A stretch of DNA of 64,000 nucleotides. Origin: Mansonella perstans. Taxonomy: Eukaryota; Nematoda; Chromadorea; Rhabditida; Onchocercidae. Positions 36,901 to 47,500 of the stretch are shown here, in pieces. The stretch's first letter is position 1; the number at the start of each line of letters is the position of its first letter. A model generated the notes under the pieces. That model was not told where the DNA came from, did no database searches, and saw only the letters and a program-made list of their open reading frames with translations. A program made the position numbers and the translations under genes. The stretch covers positions 62,001 to 126,000 of the forward strand of contig JBAMDO010000095.1 of assembly GCA_037074765.1 (NCBI GenBank), written 5' to 3'.

Positions 36901-36949
36901 TTGGGTAGTGCCTGATGAAAATGCTGATGATGAGGCGCAAGCATGGTAG
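21962..36949 (+). CDS. DExH-box RNA helicase fused to an RBR (RING-IBR-RING) E3 ubiquitin ligase
   Basis: One frame through 42 exons gives about 1763 residues and all phases agree. Exons begin at 21962, 22575, 23276, 23391, 23691, 24108, 24389, 24593, 24863, 25152, 25903, 26341, 26582, 26786, 27202, 27472, 28185, 28539, 28835, 29209, 29665, 29980, 30240, 30510, 30902, 31198, 31557, 31721, 31893, 32113, 32305, 32731, 33008, 33341, 33698, 34064, 34228, 34699, 35073, 36325, 36543 and 36863. The stop is TAG at 36947. Residues about 150-690 form an SF2 helicase core with winged-helix/ratchet-like C-terminal parts. About 1100-1460 has no motif I can name. About 1490-1690 is an RBR ligase with the catalytic cysteine. 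The overall order matches plant DEAH11/DEAH12-type proteins. Likely it couples RNA binding or unwinding to ubiquitin transfer, but substrates are unknown. Exon 32 appears to end at a GC donor; exons 29 and 36 have ambiguous donors. The first exon could be internal. Confidence 0.9.
23035..23215. repeat. AT microsatellites in the helicase-RBR intron 2
   Basis: Two TATATA tracts, about 23043-23096 and 23157-23204, lie within the intron between the exons ending 22659 and starting 23276. Confidence 0.8.
24108..27670 (+). other. Helicase core domain of the fusion gene
   Basis: The motifs appear in order. Motif I is AGTGSGKST, with Lys at about residue 191 (exon at 24389). Motif II is DEVH at about 284-287 (exon at 24863). 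Motif III is SSATLD at about 315 (exon at 25152). Motif V lies in [20 protein letters not shown] (exon at 26582), and motif VI is [12 protein letters not shown] at about 512 (exon at 26786). The next exons ([37 protein letters not shown]) continue into the helicase-associated HA2-like region. All residues needed for NTP binding and hydrolysis look present. Motif II reads DEVH where the DEAH family name expects Ala. Confidence 0.92.
25620..25780. repeat. AT/GT-type microsatellite and short inverted repeats
   Basis: ATATAT-rich sequence with GCATATATATGTATACATAT-type palindromes lies in the intron between the exons ending 25288 and starting 25903. A TTCTGGAACAGAATA motif interrupts it. Confidence 0.8.
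34228..36454 (+). other. RBR ubiquitin-ligase module of the fusion gene
   Basis: RING1 begins at about residue 1490 ([12 protein letters not shown], then [15 protein letters not shown], then [12 protein letters not shown]). The IBR follows ([14 protein letters not shown], then [19 protein letters not shown] and MACEEY). RING2 is in the exon 36325-36454: [20 protein letters not shown] then [15 protein letters not shown]. By comparison with parkin and other RBRs, the cysteine in GGCNHM (about residue 1670) is the acceptor that forms the thioester with ubiquitin. The first RING2 pair has spacing C-x4-C, where C-x2-C is commonest. A 1.1-kb intron (35222-36324) splits IBR from RING2. Confidence 0.92.
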
Positions 36950-37086
36950 ACGGTGACGGAATTCAAAATTTTTTTGAATTAGAGCAAGGATTGAATGGAT
37001 TTATTACTGAAGAAATGCATAAGCCAGATGTTGGCTTCGAAGTTCATAACGATTTTGAAGCGAAAGTGGATGAGGATGCAGTGTGA
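36943..37086 (+). other. Overlapping 47-codon frame at the helicase-RBR stop
   Basis: An ATG overlaps the last sense codons of the fusion gene and opens a different frame for 47 codons. It is rich in Asp, Glu and Phe ([15 protein letters not shown] to DEDAV). The annotated C-terminus is also acidic (NADDEAQAW). This may be the true C-terminus displaced by a small frameshift, or chance. No splice solution that joins the two was found. Confidence 0.35.
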
Positions 37087-38734
37087 ACTAGTTGATTTTT
37101 ATTTTTAAATCACAACGGTATCGAATTACTGATTTTCAATTCAGTCTTGTTACTCTAATATATGGTTAGGAAATTACAACGCCAGTACAAGGCAAGTAAT
37201 GCATTTTTCAGGTATATTAATGATCTATATGCTTTAAGAAAAGCAATGGTGTATACCTCATAAGTAAAACTTATCTTTAATTCTGTTCTACTTATCTTTA
37301 ATTTATCCAGATAGATGTTTTTTTCATATTACTTTTTTATATAGTAACTTTTTAATTTGGTTTCGATAATTTGAATTCTAGAACGTCAGCGTTAATTTAT
37401 TGTCGCCTGTAAAATGTGTTTAAATAACTTTAGAAGTCAAACTTCTGCCATAAATCGCTCACTTTTTTGTAAGAATCTGTTAGAATGTTATTGTTAGTCC
37501 ATTTTGGAAACATTATTTTCCACCTATGTAGGTTTATATGTTACTGTATCTCGTGATCTCGTCGATTTTAGCTTTAAGAATACATTCCTTCCAAATATGA
37601 TTTCATTTTTTAATACTTTTTGTTCTTCCAACTTATTTGTTATACCTGTTAATATTTTTTTTTATCCATTTGTTATTTGTTATTTGAAAATTTCACAATT
37701 TGTTGAATCTCACGAACTCATGGTGTTTCTGCTTGAATATTAAAATATTAAAACTGCTAAATAATTTTAAAATAAATTTCAGAATAGTTTCATGAGATTC
37801 GTTGGAAATTTTGTATGGACTGCAAGATTTTCCACCAAAACTACTGTAGTTGTTTATGGCTTGCAGGGACTTACTGCTATACTTGTGATTCACTATCGGC
37901 TTTAAATTCGATGAGTACATCATTCACAAACAAAAAATAATGCCATAGTCGAAGAGTGTTTATTTTGCAAAGTTAGGACGAATGCTGATGTCTCGGTGGT
38001 CACGTCCGGTCATTTAAAGACTTGTTTGATTTATTTAATAATCAGCAATGTACTCAAGTTTCGAAGTGAAGGAAAAAATCCATTATGGAGGTAGGAAAAC
38101 TTACAGCTTTCGGTATTTCCCCAGGAAGTTGTATTTGTTGCAAAGACTGAATAATTGGAATTATAGCTGGTTCAGCAATCTAGGTGCGGAAATTGATCTC
38201 CTACTTGCCGGACCAGATTTCTTCAACAGGAGCTATTCACTTGTTGCGCAGTGCTATTAGGCATCATAGTTTGGTGTTAGATGTCACGGATATCTGTTTG
38301 ATTGATGTGTTCGAAGGACTTTTCGCAGTTTTGATGTACTCTCTCATTGTTACAGTACTTATCAACGCGAGATGCATGTTTTGTGAGGATTTCGTGCATA
38401 TTAAATTTTGAAAAGGAAATTCAATGATTTCGATTTTTATTCGGAAGTATTAGGGCACGCGCAAGCGTGTTAATATTCACGCAACCATCATAGAAGTACT
38501 ACTGTACGAATCCGGGCAAATGGAACTCGATTAGCCCCGCAAAGGCATTCATAAAAGGGAAGGACACTCTGAGCAAAATTTACGGTTTGAGGATCTTACT
38601 TTTACTCTCCAAGCTTGCTAGGCCGTGATAGATGAATCTCTGAAGTAAAGAATAGAGATAGTTCGCGCACGCTGTATCTTGAAAAATTCACTGCGCAGGA
38701 TCAATTAATATATACCGATCACAACAATTCCTTT
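37087..38734. other. Intergenic, no supported gene
   Basis: Several frames of 60-80 codons exist, but none has splice context or a family I recognise. A more GC-rich stretch at about 38180-38720 differs in composition from its surroundings and may be an old insertion. It contains AEIDLLLAGPDFF at about 38188, vaguely like a BEL/Pao protease segment, which I do not consider sufficient. Confidence 0.4.
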
Positions 38735-39142
38735 GCCAACTCTGAAAAATGGAAAAATAAAAAAAGAACGGTCGCACATTAATGCTGATATGTTATCTTC
38801 ATCTCCCACTTAATCGAACAGATCCAATCGTTGCAAAGCAAACTTTGTACAAATTGCATAGTTTAATAGATAATTTTGTTGGAAAAAGACTGTCATTTCT
38901 GTTAGGAATTGTTAAGTATTCGGTCTATAAATGCATACCCAAATTGAAATGGTACACCTGTGTATTGATAATCCATTTTCATATGTGATAATATAACAAT
39001 AGTCTGTCAATTTTTAATCCTTTATACTGAATAATTTCATTTCAGTTGTTATACTGCATTGTTAAAAAATAATTTATGCAAAGCTCAATTTTTCCAAACC
39101 ATTGAAATTAAGCTGATATTAGCGAGAAAGGAAAATTGCATT
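38735..39142 (-). repeat. Dispersed repeat, copy B (inverted partner of 15731-16318)
   Basis: The reverse complement of this segment matches copy A from TTGCAATTTTCC through the CCATTTTTCAG-like end, without the ~105-base extra segment of copy A. It is not followed by zinc-finger sequence. The copies are about 22.5 kb apart and inverted, enclosing the small HSP, a BEL/Pao remnant and the helicase-RBR gene. Confidence 0.75.
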
Positions 39143-41522
39143 GTTTTCATCTTCTATTTTCATGCGTAATGTATTTAGATATAGAATGTCCGAACGAACG
39201 TATTGAAGATATGATAAATCAGTTCCTGAATTGTTGCTCGAAAAGCTTTCAAATATTAATTTTTTACTGTTTTTACTGAGTTGCCATGCCATAGTCAATT
39301 TGTTGGTTATTCGAATGACAGGCTGATTGCTATATCAGCTTGCTGATCAGTGAGTAAATAAATCTGGGAAATTAATTAACTGAAATTCATATAAAGTATT
39401 TTCCGTCAAATATCGAATGGTAAATTAATCAGTTAGCATGCTCAACGAACAGAGGCTAAATTTTTCAAAAAACCATCGAATAGCCGTTTCATTTGCTGCT
39501 AAAGTATTTTAAAAAGTCAAAAAAGTGAAAAGGAAGGAAATTGAAAATGTAACGAAAAGGAAGAATTTACTATTTGGGAAGGCTTATCGAAGAGACATAA
39601 ATGAAATAATCTTCCAGTATATCATAATAGACTCAACAGGTTCACAGAGAGCAAGTACCTACAGATTGATTTTTTTAAAGAATTATTTGCATCCATTTTA
39701 ATCCGATAAAAGACAAAAAACAACCAAATTAAGGCTGTAAAATACTCGCCTCTAAGAAATATTGGATGACCGTTCAGATCATCGCGAAGGTTTAGATGGC
39801 CATTAGCATGGCGTTTGTGGTTAAGCTTATTTCTTATTTGTCGCCGTAACAGTGTTTATTAATCAAGTAGAATACAGATAATGTTTGTTTATTAATTAGC
39901 AGGAATGGACTGCAATTGTTTTTCCAGTCCCGAGAATTGATTTAAGATGAATTAATATAAGGAATCTATTGTTTAATCAAATTCCAACAAATTTATTGAT
40001 TCCTGTTACCACTAATCTCTAAAAAATACTTACAATTGGAATCAATTTTTGAGCCTTTTTTAATTTTTTCTAAGAATTCCCCGTCCTCATATTCACACTA
40101 TTTCGCATTCACCTTTTACAGTACGAAATTATTCATTCTGATTATCGTATTCAGCTTTTTTTCCTATCCCAAAAATCATGAGGAAATAATGCGATCGGGA
40201 TGTCCTCTTAGCAAGCTGTTAAGTTTACATGCGATGGAATTTTTGATTATGAAGCCAACTCCTGAAAGATGTCGTCCAATTTTAGGCTTACTTGACTAGT
40301 AAAATACGTAACCGACAGTAAGTTCTTTAAAGTTGCCTTTTCCGCGAAGACTATTTTTGCTGTCAATGATTATGTCAATACTGAGTCGGATGCAATTGTA
40401 ACAGAACGATGTTCTGGATGCCACTGTCCACGCTGTACAATTTCTTTATTTGTTGTGATAAAATTTGTCATTTGAAAATTTATTGAAATTAAATTGAAAT
40501 GTTTTGAAGTAATGATAATAGTAATAGCAGTAGTAGCAGTAAAATTGTAATTAATCAAATATACGTTAAGATAAATACTGATAAAGCCTATAATAAGGAA
40601 GACTGAAAATGTGACATTTGTGACAAAAAATAAAAAACGAATAAGTAATTAAACTAAAATTACTCACTAAATTGATTTCCTATTATAATCAGTTGAAAAT
40701 TATCAAAATGTGAAAGTTTGATATTTTCTAAAAGTTTATCTCCAGATATATTCAATGTTTAGTTTTTTCCTTCAGTCTTATCACATATCACTCATCCATC
40801 AATCCATAAAAAAAGAAAAAAATTTACATATTTTCAAATATATGTATATAAATTGCTAAATTTTTGCTTAATGTTTTATTTTGATTATAAAATTCTTGCA
40901 AACAATAATTTTTGCGCAATCACTTTGTCAGTTATGGTTAACCCATCTCGTATGCCTAGAATTTTTTTTTTGATTTATTTAAAATTTAATAGTTAGTACT
41001 AATGATCACTGAAGAATGATCAAAGTTTTTATTTGTAACAAGCGTCATGAAGGGTTCAAAAATAAATATCTAACTTCTATTAATCGAAGAGTAAATTTTA
41101 ATCAAAACTTTTAATGTATTAATTAAGAAGAAAATAGCCCATGCCTATTTTTCACTTTATGGCTTTGTCATTCTGTTCGAACCAAATTTTAGTTTTCGCG
41201 GACCATTATTTAAAAACACTAGATTCTAAGAAATAGAGAAGATTTGCTTCATATTAAAAAATTCACTTATGCATGAGCAGTTTATTGATTCTCACTATAT
41301 TTTTCTTACTGAATTTAATTAAATGACAAAGTTTATTAATCATAATTAGTTTAAAATTGTTAACTTCGAAATAACTAATGTTTAAAGAGTTTCATCGCAA
41401 AAAAACATGCCATTTTGATAAGACAGAGGCTATTTATTGTGCAGTGCTTATTTACTCATTTATCACATTTTAAATTCACTTATCAAATTTCAAATGAAAT
41501 TTGAATAAAAATTGGAAATTAG
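39143..41522. other. Intergenic upstream of the serpin
   Basis: No gene recognised. A short third copy of the duplicated gene fragment lies at 40097-40170. The first exon of the serpin, possibly with a signal peptide, should be here or just inside 41000-41522, but I could not identify it with a matching splice phase. Confidence 0.45.
40097..40170 (+). repeat. Dispersed duplicated gene fragment, copy 3 (short)
   Basis: About 74 bp match the 5' end of copy 2 (45455-45530), including CTATTTC, CACCTTTTACAGTACGAAAT and CTGATTATCGTA. Homology stops abruptly at TTCCTATCCC. Confidence 0.75.
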
Positions 41523-44500
41523 ACCGATGGGAATGTTTGCCATTAATCGATTTTGGCATTAAACTGTTGAATGAAATTCCATCAAAACGTCTTAATTTGG
41601 AATATTTACCATCGAACGAAAAGGTATGTGTAATTTTAAAATTTCAATTTTAATTTATTTTTTTTTTTTGGGAAAATTTTATGATGACATACATATATGC
41701 AATTACTGCATTCAATGATTACATCCGCACATGTCTATGTACATGACATAAATTATGCACTATAAAAATAGGAAAGGGACGATTTAAATAAGTAAGCATG
41801 AGTTTTAATTTTCTTGTTTTACTAATTAGTAAAGTCATATTTCAACTAAAAAAAATTTGTCAATTTATTGATCACAATCATTCGGATGAGTCAACCCGAC
41901 TGATCTATTTATCATATTTGGATGAAATAAAGAATGAAATTACAGATGACTGAGGCCGAATTATTTTATAGGGAGTTGAAATGTTTTTCTGATCAATCTA
42001 ATTGGTTCTTGCACATCCTTTACAACAGATCCTTGCAGTACAATCTCTTGGGTAACGGGATAAACTGAGCTGTTCGCATTTTTTTCATTCAATCTCTCGA
42101 GTGGACAGAGTTAACCGAATACTGCTCTATTGCTCATTTCCTGAATTTTAGAAAAATTTACGCATAACATATGAAGAATGGAATCTTGCCATTTCACCGT
42201 TGCAAATTGTTCGTGGATTTGCAGCGTTGCATATATTAGCTGATGGCAAATGCAAAATTAAACTTGCTAAATTGATTTCAAAAGGTCTGTGATGATTTTT
42301 TTTTATTTAGAACTCATGCTTGAGATTATATCAAGCGGTCAAAATATGCATAATTATAAAAAAAAATTAGTTATGTATAAAAGAAAATACTACAAATGTA
42401 CTGGTCATTTACAAAGAAATGTAACAAAAAAAAGTCAGCCACTTATAAGCAAATATAATACAGAGGAACTGGTCACTTATAAGGAAATGTGCCATAAATA
42501 ATTGGTCACTTATAAAAAGAACTGCTGCATGAAATTATTCGAATTATAAGATTGCATGAATGAAAGAAATTTAAGAGAAACTAAGGAAAGCCATTGGTCC
42601 ACTCAGGGAAATTATACAAAAAGTATCTAGACAAACTATAGTATCGTATCGCAAAATTAGCTTCTATATAATTATATGGATTATTTGACTATTACAGTAT
42701 CCAAATCATATGCAACATTCATCGAATTTTCATAGAAAATAGTAAAATAAATTGTAAGAGGTTCGAACCGTTGAAATGAAATATCAACAAAGATATCAAT
42801 TCTTTCCCTGTTCAGAAAAGCCTCTATAGTTATTAAATTTTTTTTGCAGTTCTTTTCGAAGTAACTGAACCTGCCCAAAGAGACATCCATGAAATTTTAA
42901 ATTATCTTTGCATCGATTATTTACGATCATTATCAAAAGGAGCAGCAATACAGATATACTTTGAAGAAAATCATTTATTAAAATTTGACAAAGAATTAGT
43001 GAAATATATAGAAAAGTATTACGGTACAAAGGTTAGTTAATTAGTTCATAACTAATTTTAAAGTTTTTTTATTGCAATTTCTGTTTCCTTTTTTCCTTTT
43101 TTTTTTGCAGTCTCCTCCAGAATCGGAAATGGCAGTTTTTGAAGTGGATGAAAGATCGAAAGTTTTACAAACAATTTGCTTTCAAATGAATCCAAATGGA
43201 CAAACACTCATAAATGAAATGAACAAAAATATTAAAGTAATTAATTAATTCATTATTTGATTATGATATAATTTAAATTTAAAATATTTATTTTCATCCT
43301 AATAATTATCATCTTCATACGCATTTTTTTAATGCAGTGTTATGTAGACTTATTGATTTCTCTTTTCAGGAATCAACTCAAGGTCTCATGGAATATGTTG
43401 TACGGTATGATTTAAAACCTAAACAAGTAACACGTTTAGCACTTATAACATCATTCAATTCAACATTCTATTGGAAAGCACCTAATCATATAACTGAAGT
43501 GTTGATAAATTTTTATGGAAATTACGAAAAAGTGGCGCATACACGTAGCATGGTGAATAATTTTACATTATTTAAGAATTTAGAATTTGTAAAAAATGTT
43601 AAACAATTTTACGGGAAAAAAAATTTAATGTTAAAATACAGTTTCGTCAAAATATTTCAGATAAAAGGATACCGTTGTGATGGTTTATTTCGTGTATGTC
43701 TTGCCAATGATGGTACACGTGTACTGGAATTAGATTCCGAAATTGATAACTTCAAAATGTAAAAAAAAATTAAAAGTTGAATTTTGAAACGAATAATGGA
43801 AAATAAACTAAACAAATTAATTTTGAATGAATTATTTAATTAAAGAAAAATTTTTCATTTTAATTATTTTTATTTGAGTTTTTAGGTATCTTTTTCAACC
43901 TCAGAAGCTTTTTTCAACAGATTTCCTGAAATTACTAAATGCTGAAAAGTTGCAGAAGTATATCAGTGAAATAAGCCTAGAGCCAATAAGAACATCGGTT
44001 AGTCTCATCGTTTAAATCCTATCGTATTACGTTACGTAGATTAAATGCTTTCAAAATTGCCCAATTCAATTTTAGGTTATTATTTTTTTACCTTGAATTG
44101 ATTAAATGTTGTCTCACCTTTAATAAGTAAAAATTCAAAAATGGTGATATGAAAAAAAGTTTCTAATTAATCAATTGGCACTAATTGTCTTCGTTGCCAC
44201 ATTCATTCAATTGAAATTACATCCTAAATTAATATTTTTGTTTTAAAAATTTGAAATATTTAGGAATTATTTTATATTTAGGAAATATTTAGGAATTTTG
44301 TTCATGTTAAAGATTATGGTAGGAAGAGAAGGAATTTGAGCATTCCTCATAGGAAAACAATATTCCTTCTGAAGCACACGGTATTATTTCATTTGTAGGG
44401 TGAATTGTATCATTAATGCAGTCTAAATAATTTTTTGAATAATTTATTCTTTTTATGTTTATTTAATTTCAGGTTATAATTCCATGCTTTTCGATAAATT

Positions 44501-47500
44501 CACCGATTGGTTTACGATCAGTATTTGCAGCATGCAAACCATTCTATCATTTTGCCTTCAAAAATAAACATCCACAATTTCCGTATCCGTGTATTGCACG
44601 AATATTTTCACCGCATAAGGCTGAATTTGGTAAAATATATGGAAAGGAAGCAACACAAGAAAATTTCGGCTCAAATCATATTTATCCACTTTGGGACTAT
44701 TATCATAAAACTAAAATGGTTGTATGTTTTAATGAAAATTTGAATTTAAATTCAAAATGCGGAAAATTTTCGAATCATTTTGTTCACTTGCATGTAATAT
44801 TTAATTTCTCATTAAAACAATCTTGTAAAATAAAATGCCCGAGATCATTGCCGGAAATTTTCTTCAATCGTTCTTTCTACTTTTTTTTAAAAATTATTTT
44901 CGATTTAAATACCAAATGAATTCTTTTATCTAACATCATTTTCTCCTTTGCATCATTTTTATGATTTCAGTTTAAAATTTTAATCTTGTAATAAAAATTA
45001 AAATTTAAACAATACCCCATTATACATTCTGTAGCTAAAAATTGGACAACCGAAATTGACGAAAGGAATTGATGATGAAAAACGAATTGTAGCATTCTCT
45101 GCAAAAAGTGATTGCTTTATTTTTTTTTTTTTGTATTTCTCTCAAAATTAATTTCGGATTTTTTTTCGGGAAACGGAAAATATTACCCAAAATGATAAAT
45201 GATACAGTATATTGATTGATTTTTTCTTGTTTTTTAAAGAAAGCAAAAAAAGTTTTTTTTTTATCTAAGCAATGAAAGATGAAATGGTGGAAAAACAGAA
45301 TCAGAAATTGGTAACTGTAACCGGGAAAATGATGATCATCGAAGGTCAGGTTGGAATTGATCGGAAGCATTATATGATTGGAATTCTCGAGGTTTGTTTT
45401 GTTTTGTTTCTATCATTATTTCACATTCTTTTTAAGTATAATCATGAAGATATGCTATTTCACATCCACCTTTTACAGTACGAAATCATTTATTCTGATT
45501 ATCGTACTCAGCTTTTTTCCCTATTCCTTGCATAGCACGGAATATAAATAATCTCCCAAATATCAAATTGATAGCTTAAGTTTTTCAATTTGCAGAATGC
45601 GAACGATGAAAATTCGAATGTTAAACGAATATTTAGTTCATTAGCTTTAAAAAAGCTCGAGGGAAGCAAAAGTGAAAATTGGAAAAAGTATTATTTGTAT
45701 ATATTAAGATGACGAATATAAATATCTGCTTTTCCGGAAAATGATCGGATTCATAATCCGTTACGATGAAATATGCTTAAGCAAATTAGTTGTGCTGTAT
45801 AAGTTAAAGTAAAACTAAAAATCATAGCAAAGAAAGAAAAGGGATGAAAATGAATCGAAAATTCATAAAGTACAAAGATCTAAGAACAAACAATTAACGC
45901 TGTTAGCATTTCATAAAATTAAACTTATCCTTCGTACAACATACAGAAGAAGCGCAATTGTCAAGCGCAGTGATTCAATAAGTAAAAAGAAACAAATGAG
46001 CGATAACAGAAATCAACAAAAATCCAAATCAACGACACCGCTGCAGCAATTAATGAAAAATATGCGACAAATGCAAATTCATCAGAATATTACTCGGAAA
46101 AATGAACCGCTACAGCAAAAAAGCACACAAAGGTGAACATTATTAGAATGCAACTTTTTATGCCAATTCCGGGTATTAATTCCGGAATTTTTTCAAATTA
46201 TTATTCCCTATTCAATTTTGGTCATTTCAATATTATTCTCTTTTTGTTTCACTCAAATCATTTTCTTTATTTCATTCAAAAATTTGGAAATATTTTATTT
46301 TAACCATCAATTAATTCATTTTAATAATATGTTTATTTCGTAAATTTTACTTTCATTATTTTCCAAGATTACTTGGAAAAATATTAAAAGGGTTTTATTA
46401 AAATATTTCAAAATATAGGCCAAATATCATTCGATAAGTGTTGTGTTTATAATTAATCAAATTTTCAACAAATCCATTTTCGTTATTTTTTTTGTTGCCC
46501 TTAATTTTTTTCTGGCTGTTACAACATTTGAAAAATATTTCACGAATGAAATTCAAATATTTAATAAAAGGATAAAAAGTTCAATTAAATCATCAGTTTT
46601 GCAATCCACTAGAACAATTAATATGCAAGTTTCTAAAACGGATAACAAAACGCAACATGATGATCTTATTGCTGAAAATAACAGTGATGATAACAAAACG
46701 CAATTTTCGGTGATTTTTTTTTTTTTTTTTCATCGCTAAAACAATGAAAGAATATGATAACAATAGATGCAATAGATAATTTTGATTTTAAACTTAACCG
46801 GTTAATTCTCGATCAAATGATTTCGATAGATTTAATTTAAGCATAGGTTGATTTTCCATCAACAAATTTCGATAATTTCGATTTTAGTTTTAGGCTTTAG
46901 CTGAACCTCTATCAAATAATCTTGGTAGGATTGCTTTTAAAAAATTAAAAAATCAAAAGTCAGCAATTAATTACAAAATGTGCGATATACTATGTGTTAG
47001 AAGAAAGAGGAAAATTTTTTTTTGTTTGATTTAAAAAATTGCATTTTAGCAACGTTTCGCAGCGGGCGCAGAAAATGAGAGAAAGAATTTAGCAGTAAAT
47101 TTTTTTACTTATAATCATTTGACATAACAATTTTTATTTTATCGTTATCATCTTCATCATTATTACTTCTCCTATCAATATTATGATATTTAATATCATT
47201 CTGCTTAAGTAATTTTCAGCTACATACACTAGACATACATACATCTTACAAACACACATACACATGCACACATACACATATATACACACTACACATACAT
47301 ATATACGTTTTCATCATTATCGAAAATAAAAGATAAAAATAATGATTAGCATCGAGATATGGGACAATGATAAAGATGGTGATAAGACTGGTGGAACTGT
47401 ATCCGCTTAAGATTCATGCAATCAAAATAGCTTGAAAAGTGAAACTTTATTTTTTGTACTACTTAAGTTTCTGCCAAAAAAAAAAAAAAAAAAAAAAACA

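Noticed and set aside
38184..38411. Frame suggestive of a BEL/Pao protease segment
   Set aside because: Only a few residues resemble the family and no neighbouring domain supports it.
42289..42501. 70-codon Lys/Tyr-rich frame
   Set aside because: Created by tandem repeats within a serpin intron.
42760..42775. GGTTCGAACC resembling a tRNA T-arm
   Set aside because: No acceptor stem or anticodon arm at the right distances.
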